From: an uncultured Collinsella sp.
Lineage (GTDB): Bacteria; Actinomycetota; Coriobacteriia; Coriobacteriales; Coriobacteriaceae
DNA: 52,188 nt
Direction: 5' to 3'
NCBI GenBank assembly: GCA_900549555.1
Contig: UROO01000002.1
Location: 1 to 52,188 of the forward strand
Under the pieces are notes generated by a model. It ran no database searches, was not told where the DNA came from, and worked only from the letters and a program-made list of their open reading frames with translations. Of the stretch, positions 19,052-27,118 are shown one piece after another. The position numbers were made by a program, and so were the translations under genes. The number at the start of each line of letters is the position of its first letter. The stretch's first letter is position 1.

Positions 19052-20356
19052 TTAGGCATCCCAGGCATCGCGGCCGTGCAGTGCGCGCAGGCCAATGTCG
19101 TGACGCAGGGTCTTGCCCTCAAAGTTGATCTTCTCGCAGGCCTCGTAGGCAAGGTCGCGAGCGTTCTCAAACGTATTGCCCAGTGCAGTCACGGCGAGTA
19201 CACGACCGCCGTTGGTCACGAGCTTGCCGTCCACCACAGCGCTGCCGGCGTGGTACACCGTCACGTTCTCCATGGCCTCGGCATCCTCGATACCGGTAAT
19301 GACCTTGCCCTTCTCGTAGCTGCCGGGATAGCCCGCGCTCGTCAGGACAACGGCCACGGCCCACTCGTCGCGCCAATCGAGCTCAACCTGATCGAGCTCG
19401 CAGTTGGCGCAGGCAAGCATGACCTCGACCAAGTCGTTCTTAAGGCGCGGGAGCACGACCTGCGTCTCGGGATCGCCAAAGCGGGCGTTGAACTCCAGCA
19501 CCTTGGGGCCGGCGGGGGTAAGCATAAAGCCGCCGTACAGGCAGCCGCGATAGTCGATACCCTCGGCAGCGAGCTCTGCCACGGTCTGCTCCATGACCTT
19601 CACCATGGTGGCGTGCTCCTCGTCGGTCACGATGGGCACCGGGCTGTAGACGCCCATGCCGCCCGTGTTGGGGCCCTTGTCGCCCTCGAGCGCACGCTTG
19701 TGATCCTGCGAGGTGGCCATGGGACGCACGGTCTTGCCGTCGGTAAAGGCCAGCAGCGAGCACTCGGGGCCGGTCAGCATCTCCTCGATGACCACCGTGT
19801 TGCCGGCATCGCCAAAGGTGCCGCCAAAACACTCACGCACAGCCTCCTCGGCCTGCGAAAGCTCGGTTGCCACGATAACGCCCTTGCCTGCGGCCAGGCC
19901 GTCGGCCTTGACGACCAGCGGAGCGCCCTGCTCGCGCACATAGGCAAGAGCCGAAGCCTCGTCGGTAAATGAGCCATAGGCTGCCGTCGGGATACCGGCG
20001 CGCTCCATGAGCTGCTTGGAGAACAGCTTAGAGCCCTCCATCTGGGCGCCCTCGGCACCCGGGCCAAAGCACGGGATGCCCGCCGCGCGGACGGCGTCTG
20101 CAACGCCCGCCACGAGCGGAGCCTCGGGGCCAATCACCACGAGTCCGCATCCATGGCTCTGGGCAAACGCCGCCACGGCCGCAGGATCGCAATCGTCGAG
20201 AACCACATTCTCGCCGCAGCTCGCGGTGCCGCCGTTACCCGGCGCGATGTAGAGCTTGCCGGCGCGCGGTGATGCTGCGAGCTTGGCTGCCAGAGCATGC
20301 TCGCGGCCGCCGCTGCCCAACAACAGGATGTCGATGGTTTGAGTGTCCGCCTTCAA
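19052..20356 (-). CDS. purD: Phosphoribosylamine-glycine ligase (GAR synthetase)
   Basis: Joins glycine to phosphoribosylamine, step two of purine synthesis. This 434-residue ATP-grasp protein shows the PurD N-terminal motif LLLGSGGREHALAAKL, APGNGGTA, VVIGPEAPLVAGVAD, the ATP-grasp lysine loop PLVVKADGLAAGKGV and the metal-binding EFNARFGDPETQVVLPRL. Translation begins at a TTG (20354-20356) with GAGGAGGC upstream, which fits the conserved N-terminus. It is downstream of purA on the same strand, with a hairpin between them. Confidence 0.95.
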   Translation of the reverse strand: MKADTQTIDILLLGSGGREHALAAKLAASPRAGKLYIAPGNGGTASCGENVVLDDCDPAAVAAFAQSHGCGLVVIGPEAPLVAGVADAVRAAGIPCFGPGAEGAQMEGSKLFSKQLMERAGIPTAAYGSFTDEASALAYVREQGAPLVVKADGLAAGKGVIVATELSQAEEAVRECFGGTFGDAGNTVVIEEMLTGPECSLLAFTDGKTVRPMATSQDHKRALEGDKGPNTGGMGVYSPVPIVTDEEHATMVKVMEQTVAELAAEGIDYRGCLYGGFMLTPAGPKVLEFNARFGDPETQVVLPRLKNDLVEVMLACANCELDQVELDWRDEWAVAVVLTSAGYPGSYEKGKVITGIEDAEAMENVTVYHAGSAVVDGKLVTNGGRVLAVTALGNTFENARDLAYEACEKINFEGKTLRHDIGLRALHGRDAWDA

Positions 20357-20410
20357 GGGTGCCTCCTCTATGGATTACCGGCCCGCTCCGCGCGGGCCCA
20401 TTACAAGCAA

Positions 20411-20452
20411 ATATACCCCTCGGCCGCCCATCTGGGCTGCAAAGGGGTATAT
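20411..20452 (-). terminator. Hairpin terminator after purA
   Basis: ATATACCCCT and AGGGGTATAT form the ends of an imperfect hairpin 23 bases past the purA stop, with an inner GCAGCCC/GGGCGGC pairing and a short TTTG tail on the minus strand. It separates purA from purD. Confidence 0.65.
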
Positions 20453-20474
20453 CGCAATAACCAAATAACGCCGA

Positions 20475-21761
20475 TTACTTCCAGAATCGGTTGATGATCT
20501 GCTCGCGACCGGCGCCAACGCCAATGAACGTCACGCGGGTGTGTGCCAGATCCTCGATAAACGCCACGTAGTCCTGAGCCTCCTGCGGCAGCTCATCAAA
20601 GCTGCGGCAGCCGGTGATGTCGCACTTCCAGCCAGGGAGCTCCTCGTAGATGGGCTTGGCATGCTCAAAACGCACCTGGTGCTCGGGCACGCTCGTGTAG
20701 CGCTCGCCGTCGACGTCATAGGCAACGCACACCTTAATGGTGTCGAAGGCCGAAAGCACGTCGAGCTTGGTCACGGCGATGTCGGTGAGGCCGTTGACGC
20801 GCGAGGCATAGTTGGCGATAGGGCCGTCAAACCAGCCGCAGCGACGACGGCGACCGGTGGTCACGCCGTACTCGTAGCCCTCCTCGGTCAGCGTGTGGCC
20901 GGCCTCGGACTCATAGGAAAGCTCGGTGGGCATGGGACCCGAACCGACGCGGGTGATATAGGCCTTCATGACGCCCAGCACGCGGTCGACGTTCTTCATG
21001 CCGACACCGGAACCGGTAATGGCGCCGCCAGCGGTGCAGTTAGAAGACGTCACGTACGGATAGGTGCCGTGATCGATGTCGAGCAGAGTCGCCTGGGCGC
21101 CCTCAAACAGCAAATCCTTGCCCTCATCGATCATGTTGTTGAGCAGCAGGCTCGTCTCGGTGATGTAGGGGCGCAGGCGCTCGGCCATGGGCAGGTACTC
21201 ATCGCAAATCTGATCCACGGTGTAGGTGGGCAGGTTGTAGATGAGCTCCAGCTCGGGGTTCACGCGGGCAAGAGCGGTCTCCAGCTTATCGCGGAACAGT
21301 GCCTCGTCCAGCATGTCCTGCATACGCAGGCCGATGCGGGCCATCTTGTCCTGGTAGCACGGACCGATGCCGCGCTTGGTGGTACCGATGTTCTTCTTGC
21401 CGAGCTTCTGCTCAAAGGCGCCATCCAGATCGATGTGGTACGGCATGATGACATGCGCGTTGCCGCTGATCTTGAGATTCTTGGTGGTGATGCCATCGGC
21501 CTCGAACATGTCGATCTCCTCAAGGACAACCTTGGGGTTGACGATGCAGCCGTTACCGATTACCGACACGTGGTCGGAATACATGATGCCGGAGGGCACC
21601 TGGTGCAGGCCGTACTTCTTGCCGTTGACGACGATGGTGTGGCCGGCGTTGTTGCCGCCCGAGTAGCGCACGACGGCATCAAAGTCGCCGGCGACCAGGT
21701 CGCAGATCTTACCCTTGCCCTCATCGCCCCACTGGGCACCGACCAAAACGGTTGACGGCAT
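20475..21761 (-). CDS. purA: Adenylosuccinate synthetase
   Basis: Converts IMP and aspartate to adenylosuccinate using GTP. The 428-residue protein opens with the P-loop VLVGAQWGDEGKGKICD, containing the catalytic Asp, followed by the GGNNAGHTI histidine. Further family motifs are GTTKRGIGPCYQDK, the GAQATLLDIDHGTYPYVTSSN segment, GVMKAYITRVGSGPMPTE and GRRRRCGWFD. The C-terminus has the GTP-binding GVGAGREQII. The start has GAGGAG 6 bases upstream. Length and motif order are normal. Confidence 0.97.
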   Translation of the reverse strand: MPSTVLVGAQWGDEGKGKICDLVAGDFDAVVRYSGGNNAGHTIVVNGKKYGLHQVPSGIMYSDHVSVIGNGCIVNPKVVLEEIDMFEADGITTKNLKISGNAHVIMPYHIDLDGAFEQKLGKKNIGTTKRGIGPCYQDKMARIGLRMQDMLDEALFRDKLETALARVNPELELIYNLPTYTVDQICDEYLPMAERLRPYITETSLLLNNMIDEGKDLLFEGAQATLLDIDHGTYPYVTSSNCTAGGAITGSGVGMKNVDRVLGVMKAYITRVGSGPMPTELSYESEAGHTLTEEGYEYGVTTGRRRRCGWFDGPIANYASRVNGLTDIAVTKLDVLSAFDTIKVCVAYDVDGERYTSVPEHQVRFEHAKPIYEELPGWKCDITGCRSFDELPQEAQDYVAFIEDLAHTRVTFIGVGAGREQIINRFWK

Positions 21762-21852
21762 GTTTACTCCTCACATTCATGGACTGTCCGCGCACCGCAA
21801 GCGCGCAGAAGCACAAAACATTCCCAGTATACCCGTGCAACGGGCGCCTGTC

Positions 21853-23244
21853 CTACTCCTCGGTATGCGCCCCATCAAGCTCATAGAACTTGGTGGATGC
21901 CGGCAGGAACATCAGGTCGACGTCGCCGATCGGGCCCGAACGGTTCTTTGCCACGACGATACGCGTAACGCCCTCGTCGGGTCGGTCGTCGCGCGAGGCC
22001 TCGGCCTCGTCGGCGGATCGGTCCAAGAACATGACGATATCGGCGTCCTGCTCGATGGAGCCCGATTCACGCAGGTCGGACAGCTGCGGGCGCTTGCCGG
22101 TACGGGATTCAACCTGACGCGACAGCTGCGACAGCGCGATCAGCGGAATCTTGAGCTCCTTGGCCATAATCTTCAGGCCACGCGACATCTCGGAGACCTC
22201 GACGGTGCGGCTCTCGGAACGACGTCCCGGCGGGGGGCTCACCAGCTGCAAGTAGTCCAGGATGATGATGGCCTTCTCCTTGTTATGGAGCATGCGGCGG
22301 CTCTTGGCGCGAATCTCGGTCACCGTGGTGCCGGGTGTATCGTCAATCAGAATATCGAGCTTGGACAGCGTCTGCGTGGCCTCATTGATGTTGGCCCACT
22401 GCTCGGGGCTAATGCGACCCGTACGGAAGTCGCTGATCGAGATCATGGCATAGGCGCAAATCAGACGCTGGGCAATTTCCTTGCCCGACATCTCCAGCGA
22501 GAAGAAGCCGACGGTATAGCCAGCGGCGGCGGCATTGAGTGCCAAGTTCAGGGCGAACGACGTCTTACCCACGGCGGGGCGGGCGCCGATAATGATGAGC
22601 TGGCCCTCGCGGAAGCCCATGAGCATACGGTCGAGCGACGGGAAGCCCGTGGGCACGCCTGCAGCCTGACCGCCAGCCTTGCACACTTCCTCGGCCTCGT
22701 TATATGCCTCGACCATAAACTCGGTCAGCGTCTTGTAGCTCGACTTAACCTCACGCGCCGTGACCTTGAGCAGCTTGCTCTCGGCCAGCTCCACGACCTC
22801 TTTGGTGTCGGTGGGGGCGTTGTAGGCCAGCGCGTTGATCTCGTTGGTGGCGCCAATCAGCTCACGCAGCATCGAGTCGCGACGAACGATGGCGGCATGG
22901 TGCTGCCAGTTAACGAGCGACAGAGTCTGTCCCATCAGCTCCAAAATGTACGCCTCGCCGCCCACGGCATCGAGCTTGTTGATGCTTCGCAGGTAATCGA
23001 TCAGCGAGATAGAGTCAATGGGGATACGACTGTTATACATATCGACCATCGCGGTATAGATGGTCTTATGAATGGGCCGGTAGAAGTCATCGGGCTGCAG
23101 CTCGACTTGGGCCTCTTCGACCACCTCGGGCGATAGCAGCATAGCGGCCAGTACGTTGGCCTCTGCATCTTGGTTTTGGGGGAGACCCAACTTAGAGCCA
23201 CGGTCCTCGACCGTCAGCCCCGTCTCCCTATCGTCATATGCCAT
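21853..23244 (-). CDS. dnaB: Replicative DNA helicase
   Basis: Hexameric 5'-3' helicase of the replisome. The N-terminal primase-interacting domain begins LPQNQDAEANVLAAMLLSPE; the RecA-like motor has Walker A GARPAVGKTSFALNLA, motif FFSLEMSGKEIAQRL, Walker B KAIIILDYLQLV and ALSQLSRQVESRTGKRP before the arginine finger region. The start chosen is the ATG at 23242-23244, since GAGG lies 6 bases upstream; a further ATG four codons earlier gives a 467-residue product. It sits beyond the rplI terminator, so it has its own promoter. Its probable loader, DciA, is encoded at 37.5 kb. Confidence 0.95.
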   Translation of the reverse strand: MAYDDRETGLTVEDRGSKLGLPQNQDAEANVLAAMLLSPEVVEEAQVELQPDDFYRPIHKTIYTAMVDMYNSRIPIDSISLIDYLRSINKLDAVGGEAYILELMGQTLSLVNWQHHAAIVRRDSMLRELIGATNEINALAYNAPTDTKEVVELAESKLLKVTAREVKSSYKTLTEFMVEAYNEAEEVCKAGGQAAGVPTGFPSLDRMLMGFREGQLIIIGARPAVGKTSFALNLALNAAAAGYTVGFFSLEMSGKEIAQRLICAYAMISISDFRTGRISPEQWANINEATQTLSKLDILIDDTPGTTVTEIRAKSRRMLHNKEKAIIILDYLQLVSPPPGRRSESRTVEVSEMSRGLKIMAKELKIPLIALSQLSRQVESRTGKRPQLSDLRESGSIEQDADIVMFLDRSADEAEASRDDRPDEGVTRIVVAKNRSGPIGDVDLMFLPASTKFYELDGAHTEE

Positions 23245-23285
23245 GAGCGTCCTCATTCATATCGCTTGCGAGCATCCATAGTATC

Positions 23286-23313
23286 AGCCGCGGCTATAAA
23301 TCGAGCCGCGGCT
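23286..23313. repeat. 10-bp perfect hairpin in the dnaB leader
   Basis: AGCCGCGGCT occurs twice around an 8-base loop, and is itself self-complementary, 42 bases before the dnaB start. A second hairpin, CGGTCCCATACACGGGACCG, lies at 23344-23363. They may fold in the dnaB 5' leader. Confidence 0.5.
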
Positions 23314-23394
23314 TGGCAATCATCACCGAACCAAACGGATGAACGGTCCCATACACGGGACCGCATCTCAATGACTGCCACGACACTCACCCAG

Positions 23395-23436
23395 CGCAAA
23401 AAATAAAAGGGCGCCCTGGTCTCCCAGAGCGCCCTT
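23395..23436 (-). terminator. Strong rho-independent terminator after rplI
   Basis: On the minus strand AAGGGCGC and GCGCCCTT enclose an imperfect CTGGGAGACCAG stem-loop, followed by TTTTATTTTTTG. It lies 32 bases past the L9 stop and separates the ribosomal cluster from dnaB. Confidence 0.9.
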
Positions 23437-23468
23437 CTTAGAACAAGATTGTTGCGTTGCAGCAAATG

Positions 23469-24008
23469 CTACTCGGCAGCAGCCTCGGTCTCGACCTCGG
23501 CGGTCTCGGCCTCGGCGACCTCAGCGGTCTCCTCAACCTCAGCCTCGGCAGCGAGCTCCTCGGCGGTAACGCCAACGAGAACGACAACCTCGGCCTTGAT
23601 CTCGCGGTACAGCGAGATAGCAACGGTGTGGGCACCGGCAACCTTGATGGGCTTGCCGAGCTCGACGCGCTTGCGGTCGATGTCCATACCGAGCTGATCC
23701 TTGATGGCGTCAGCGATCATAGCGGCGGTAACGGAGCCAAAGAGGATGCCCTCGTCGCCAACCTTGACGTCAACGGTGACCTGCTTGCCCTCGAAGGCAG
23801 CCTTGGTCTCGTTGGCGGTAGCCAGACGGACGGCCTCGCGCTTGGCGATGTTGTTGCGACGCTCGTCAAGCTGCTTGAGGTTGCCCTTGGTGGCGGCAAC
23901 AGCGAGCTTCTTGGGGAACAGGAAGTTCTCAGCGTAACCCTGAGCGACCTCTACGACGTCACCCTCGCCGCCCTTGCCCTTGATCTCATCGAGAAGAATA
24001 ACCTTCAT
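23469..24008 (-). CDS. rplI: 50S ribosomal protein L9
   Basis: Binds 23S rRNA near the L1 stalk. The N-terminal RNA-binding module has MKVILLDEIKGKGGEGDVVEVAQGYAENFL split by the family pattern, followed by the long connecting helix and the C-terminal domain. At 179 residues it is about 30 longer than most L9 proteins. The excess is a C-terminal tail made almost only of Glu, Ala, Val and Thr (GluAlaGluVal-type repeats). GGGAG precedes the start. Last gene of the rpsF-ssb-rpsR-rplI cluster. Confidence 0.96.
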   Translation of the reverse strand: MKVILLDEIKGKGGEGDVVEVAQGYAENFLFPKKLAVAATKGNLKQLDERRNNIAKREAVRLATANETKAAFEGKQVTVDVKVGDEGILFGSVTAAMIADAIKDQLGMDIDRKRVELGKPIKVAGAHTVAISLYREIKAEVVVLVGVTAEELAAEAEVEETAEVAEAETAEVETEAAAE

Positions 24009-24023
24009 GATGCGTCTCCCTTC

Positions 24024-24290
24024 TTAGCCGCGGTCGCGGTTGCCACGAGAGGAAACCACGGGGACGGTGTACGGCAGGAGAGCCATCTCGCGGGCGCGCT
24101 TGATGGCGTTGGCGATGTCATGCTGATGCTGCGTGCAAGCGCCAGTGACGCGACGGGGCTTGATCTTGCCACGGTCGGTCATGTACTTACGGAGAAGCTG
24201 AGTGTCCTTATAGTCGATGAACTCAGTGTTCTCCTTGCAGAACTGGCAGTACTTACGACGCGGCTGACGTGCAGAATAATCATTAGCCAT
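24024..24290 (-). CDS. rpsR: 30S ribosomal protein S18
   Basis: Small-subunit protein that pairs with S6 on the platform. The 88-residue product starts at MANDYSARQPRRKYC; the longer upstream frame is the ssb-rpsR spacer. The N-terminus has CQFC (Cys15, Cys18), consistent with a zinc-binding S18 variant. The conserved core IDYKDTQLLRKYMTDRGKIKPRRVTG follows, with a third Cys in GACTQHQ. AAAGG lies about 11 bases upstream of the ATG, a rather long spacing. The C-terminal tail SSRGNRDRG is basic. Confidence 0.95.
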   Translation of the reverse strand: MANDYSARQPRRKYCQFCKENTEFIDYKDTQLLRKYMTDRGKIKPRRVTGACTQHQHDIANAIKRAREMALLPYTVPVVSSRGNRDRG

Positions 24291-24362
24291 GTCAAAATAC
24301 CTTTCGTTTGGCAACTTCGGCGAGCCGAAGCCGCCTCTCACTCAAAAATAGGTGAACAACCC

Positions 24363-24815
24363 TTAGAACGGGATGTCCTCATCGTAGACGTCGACCGCGG
24401 GCGGCGTAGCCACCGGTGCGGCAGGACGCGCTGCGGGCGCGGGAGCTGCGGGGGCGTAACCGCCCTGATCGTAGCCACCCTGGCCACCACGGGAGCTCAT
24501 AAACTCGATCTCATCGACGATGACCTCAAGCTTGCTCCTGCGCTGGCCGTCGCGCTCCCAAGAGCTGTAGCGCAGCTTGCCCTCGATCGCGACCTTGTTT
24601 CCCTTTGCCAGGAAACGGCTCACGGCCTCGGCGCGGGTGCCGAACATAGTGCAGTCGACAAAGTTGGGATAGTCCTCCCACTCGCCAGTCTGCGCATTGC
24701 GGCGACGATCGTTCACGGCGACGCCAAAGGACAGAACCTGGGTTCCGCCGGCGGTGGCGCGCAGCTCGGGATCGCGGGTGAGGTTACCGGTGATGTTCAC
24801 TCGATTGATGCTCAT
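24363..24815 (-). CDS. ssb: Single-stranded DNA-binding protein
   Basis: Tetrameric OB-fold protein that coats single-stranded DNA. The 150-residue sequence opens MSINRVNITGNLTRDPELR and includes GVAVNDRRR and VEGKLRYSSWE-type strands (here AIEGKLRYSSWERDGQRRS). After a Gly/Gln/Ala/Pro-rich linker it ends DEDIPF, the acidic tip that recruits partner proteins. It lies between rpsF and rpsR as in most Gram-positive bacteria. Confidence 0.97.
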   Translation of the reverse strand: MSINRVNITGNLTRDPELRATAGGTQVLSFGVAVNDRRRNAQTGEWEDYPNFVDCTMFGTRAEAVSRFLAKGNKVAIEGKLRYSSWERDGQRRSKLEVIVDEIEFMSSRGGQGGYDQGGYAPAAPAPAARPAAPVATPPAVDVYDEDIPF

Positions 24816-24863
24816 AACTCACTACTTCCTCTTGGGGCACAAGCCCAGTCCAAAACGACAGTC

Positions 24864-25157
24864 TTACTCCTGGTCGTCGCGACGGACGATCATGTGGCGG
24901 ACCACAGCGTCGGTGATGCGCAGGACGCGATCAAGCTCGGCGATCTGGGTAGGATCTGCGTGGAAGTTGATGAGGGTGTAGTCACCATCGGTGAGGTCGT
25001 TGATCTCGTAGGCGAGCTTGCGCTTGCCCCACTCGTCAACGGAGTCGACCTTGCCAGCGCCCTCAGCGATCGTGGTATCGATACGCTTCATAACAGCGAG
25101 ACGAGTCTCGGGGTCGAGCGACGGGTCAACAAAGAACAGCAGTTCATAAGCCTTCAT
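24864..25157 (-). CDS. rpsF: 30S ribosomal protein S6
   Basis: A 97-residue ribosomal protein that binds S18 on the 30S platform. MKAYELLFFVDPSLDPETR and GKRKLAYEINDLTDGDYTLINFHADP are typical. The start at 25155-25157 is fixed by the strong GGAGGTGA site; an in-frame codon 7 residues upstream falls inside the leader. First gene of the ribosomal cluster, preceded by a long leader. Confidence 0.96.
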   Translation of the reverse strand: MKAYELLFFVDPSLDPETRLAVMKRIDTTIAEGAGKVDSVDEWGKRKLAYEINDLTDGDYTLINFHADPTQIAELDRVLRITDAVVRHMIVRRDDQE

Positions 25158-25619
25158 ATTGTCACCTCCTCTGGGCAAATGTGGCTTCAGGTCGTGAAGG
25201 TGCGCCTGAAGCAGGAAAAGACTTGGTAATAATATCTTTCAACCTCCCAGGCTGCAAGAATATGCAGTTACAACCTCATGACCTCCACATATGCCCATGC
25301 TTACACGGCTCTTCATGCGTATTCCAACCAAATGCTGACCAAGAGCTTGACGAATTCGATAGCAAGATACGCTGCGGCGAGGACAACCTGAGTCAAACCG
25401 CAGGTCGCCGATTGCAGGGTTGTGGTCGCGAAATGCATACCACCGGTTCGATCGATTGCCTCAAAATTTTTAAATTCGCTGCCGCGTCATTGGTGAATAC
25501 CTATTTTGAACAGGTCATCGAGCGCGATCCTGCTGGTCAGGATGCTTTTTTAGTACGTATCCGGCACATGCCGGATACGAGCGCGGAGCGAGCGGTTTAA
25601 AAAATGCCAAGTTTTCTGT
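25158..25619. other. Gene-free interval between rpsF and the serine tRNAs
   Basis: About 460 bases with no credible gene; a 139-codon plus-strand reading frame here has no family resemblance. It should contain the rpsF promoter and leader. A 24-base palindrome (CGTATCCGGCAC and its complement) stands at 25556-25579, next to a T6 run on its left. I could not single out one rpsF promoter. Confidence 0.6.
25185..25211 (-). promoter_or_regulatory. Hairpin in the rpsF leader, candidate autoregulatory site
   Basis: In the rpsF 5' leader, CTTCAGG and CCTGAAG form a 7-bp stem around a 13-base loop, ending 27 bases before the start codon. Bacterial rpsF leaders often bind the S6-S18 complex as feedback; whether this hairpin has that specific motif I cannot confirm. 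Confidence 0.35.
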
Positions 25620-25647
25620 TTGCACTTTTCGATTCCTCGTGTATACT
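25620..25647 (+). promoter_or_regulatory. Promoter of the tRNA-Ser(GGA) gene
   Basis: TTGCAC (25620-25625) and TATACT (25642-25647) at 16-base spacing, ending 16 bases before the tRNA. Confidence 0.75.
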
Positions 25648-25663
25648 GACTTTCGCATTTAAC

Positions 25664-25754
25664 GGAGAGTTGTCCGAGTGGCCGAAGGAGCACGATTGGA
25701 AATCGTGTAGGCGTCAAAAGCGTCTCCAGGGTTCAAATCCCTGACTCTCCGCCA
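25664..25754 (+). tRNA. tRNA-Ser (anticodon GGA)
   Basis: A 91-base type II tRNA including encoded CCA. Acceptor GGAGAGT pairs with ACTCTCC; the anticodon arm is CACGA-TTGGAAA-TCGTG; a long variable arm (GGCGTCAAAAGCGTC) and the T arm CAGGGTTCAAATCCCTG follow. It decodes UCC/UCU. Confidence 0.97.
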
Positions 25755-25763
25755 GTTAATTCC

Positions 25764-25795
25764 AAAGCAGGCCTTAGTGCCTGCTTTGTTTTTAC
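25764..25795 (+). terminator. Terminator after tRNA-Ser(GGA)
   Basis: AAAGCAG and CTGCTTT around GCCTTAGTGC, followed by GTTTTTA. Located 9 bases past the tRNA. Confidence 0.85.
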
Positions 25796-25802
25796 CCCAC
25801 GC

Positions 25803-25893
25803 GGAGGGGTGGCAGAGTGGTTGAATGCGGCGGTCTCGAAAACCGTTTGGCCTGTATAAGGTCACGAGGGTTCGAATCCCTCCTCCTCCGCCA
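25803..25893 (+). tRNA. tRNA-Ser (anticodon CGA)
   Basis: A 91-base type II tRNA with encoded CCA. Acceptor GGAGGGG pairs with CTCCTCC through one G-T wobble; the anticodon loop is CTCGAAA; long variable arm; T arm GAGGGTTCGAATCCCTC. It decodes UCG. It starts 8 bases after the first tRNA's terminator, so it probably depends on read-through or its own promoter in that hairpin region. Confidence 0.96.
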
Positions 25894-25904
25894 TTTTGGT
25901 TGAG

Positions 25905-25937
25905 AAAGCTCCCAGGAATGGGGGCTTTTTTTGTTTT
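25905..25937 (+). terminator. Terminator after tRNA-Ser(CGA)
   Basis: AAAGCTCCC and GGGGGCTTT with a short loop, followed by TTTTTTGTTTTG, 11 bases past the tRNA. Confidence 0.88.
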
Positions 25938-25958
25938 GAGTCCCTAACAAGCAAATAC

Positions 25959-25981
25959 GGCGGAGGAGGAGGGATTCGAAC
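25959..25981 (-). pseudogene. Inverted 23-base copy of the tRNA-Ser(CGA) 3' end
   Basis: These bases are the exact reverse complement of 25870-25892, the T loop through acceptor 3' strand of tRNA-Ser(CGA). Beyond the T loop the match stops, so this is a tRNA fragment on the minus strand, not a full gene. Such 3'-end copies are typical of integrase attachment-site remnants or of decayed tRNAs. No integrase gene is nearby. Confidence 0.7.
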
Positions 25982-26004
25982 CCGCCAGGGCGCGGAGCGT
26001 AAAG

Positions 26005-26086
26005 AAAACGCGCCGATGGCGCGTTTTTAGCGCAGCGCGGTCGGCGTAAGCCGACCGGATAAACTTTGAGCTCTGCTCAAAGTTTA
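26005..26086. repeat. Three consecutive hairpins after the serine tRNAs
   Basis: Hairpin 1 at 26005-26028 (AAAACGCGCC/GGCGCGTTTT, terminator-like in both directions), hairpin 2 at 26038-26057 (CGGTCGGC/GCCGACCG) and hairpin 3 at 26060-26086 (TAAACTTTGAGC/GCTCAAAGTTTA) follow one another closely. The region 25938-26140 has no gene. Confidence 0.65.
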
Positions 26087-26140
26087 GACATCCCTCCTAT
26101 TCAGCCACGCCCCCATCGCGTTCAGCATCAACCCAGATCC

Positions 26141-26210
26141 CCAAACATGTACATCACCCTCCAAAAACGATATTTTTCGACATCTTTGGAGGCTGATGTA
26201 CATGTTTGGA
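26141..26210. repeat. Palindromic element, arms CCAAACATGTACATCA-type
   Basis: Left arm 26141-26165 and right arm 26185-26209 are complementary over about 25 bases with one mismatch; the loop is AT-rich (ACGATATTTTTCGAC). It lies 160 bases before the TRIC channel start and looks like a separate family of palindromic intergenic repeat. Confidence 0.65.
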
Positions 26211-26370
26211 ACCCATGACCGTACCCAGTCCCGACCGTTTGCCGAGCAATAGGGTCGCAATCGTCGCCGAACATGTACTATGTACGGGCATTGTCCAATC
26301 CCGTAACTCAAAGGACCCCATCTTGCCCGTCGTCGCCGCTATAACCGTTACCTCACATGCCTCGGATGCC

Positions 26371-27012
26371 ATGGTCGCCATCCCATTTTGGCTCGAGATG
26401 TTCGCCGTTGTCGCCGCATCGATCTCGGGTGTGCTGGTTGCGCGCGAACACAAGCTCGACCTAGTGGGCGCGGTCGCACTCGCGGTAGTCTGCGGTCTGG
26501 GCGGCGGCCTTTTGCGTGATATGACACTCCAGGTCGGCAACGTCTACATCCTCAACCAGCCAATGGCGCTGCCGCTCTCCATCGCCACGGCGGCCATCAT
26601 TTACATCTTCCCGGCAATCGTCGATAAGCCCGACAAACTCATCCCCCTGCTCGACATCATCTCGGTCGGCATCTATGCGGCAACCGGCGCAGACAAGGCA
26701 CTGGCCTACGGATTTGCACCCGTCGTTTGCATCATGATGGGCTTCTTCACCGCGGTGGGCGGCGGTATGCTGCGCGACGGCTTTATGGGCGTGGTTCCGG
26801 GCATTTTCCAACGTACTAACTTTTATGCCATCGCCGCCATCGCCGGATCGGCAAGCTATGTGTGTCTCGTTATGAGCGGCATCGTGAGCAATGTCGCCGC
26901 GCTGGTCGTATGCGTTGTCGTGACCATGGGTCTGCGATGGCTCTCACTGCGTTTTGATATCAAAAGCCCCACCGAAGAAGACATCGCGCGCTTTTTGCAC
27001 CGTAAAAAGTAG
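26371..27012 (+). CDS. TRIC-type cation channel family protein (UPF0126/YicG-like)
   Basis: A membrane protein of about 213 residues with seven predicted helices in two homologous halves. The hallmark repeats are visible: CGLGGGLLRDM in the first half and AVGGGMLRDGFMG in the second, each followed by a further helix. Prokaryotic members form trimeric potassium-permeable channels; the substrate of this one is not shown by sequence. The start is uncertain. The ATG at 26371 begins MVAIPFWLEMFAVVAASISG, which aligns with the usual N-terminus, but it lacks a good ribosome binding site and the frame is open back to a TTG at 26206. Confidence 0.82.
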   Translation: MVAIPFWLEMFAVVAASISGVLVAREHKLDLVGAVALAVVCGLGGGLLRDMTLQVGNVYILNQPMALPLSIATAAIIYIFPAIVDKPDKLIPLLDIISVGIYAATGADKALAYGFAPVVCIMMGFFTAVGGGMLRDGFMGVVPGIFQRTNFYAIAAIAGSASYVCLVMSGIVSNVAALVVCVVVTMGLRWLSLRFDIKSPTEEDIARFLHRKK

Positions 27013-27081
27013 ACAGCACGGCACGACCCTTCGAAATGCAACCGAGAGATTCTTTTAGAGCGCTCGCACGTTGGGTACCCT

Positions 27082-27106
27082 GTTAGATATATGCCGAGTA
27101 TCTAAC
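27082..27106. promoter_or_regulatory. GTTAGATA-N9-TATCTAAC inverted repeat, possible operator
   Basis: An 8-bp perfect inverted repeat with a 9-base spacer, 12 bases before the start of the bactofilin-like gene and overlapping the ribosome binding region. It could bind a repressor or fold as an RNA hairpin that hides the start. Confidence 0.5.
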
Positions 27107-27118
27107 GAAGGATTCACT

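Noticed and set aside
25181..25600. 139-codon plus-strand frame in the rpsF leader region
   Set aside because: No family, irregular composition, no good ribosome binding site, and it overlaps the rpsF promoter/leader region.
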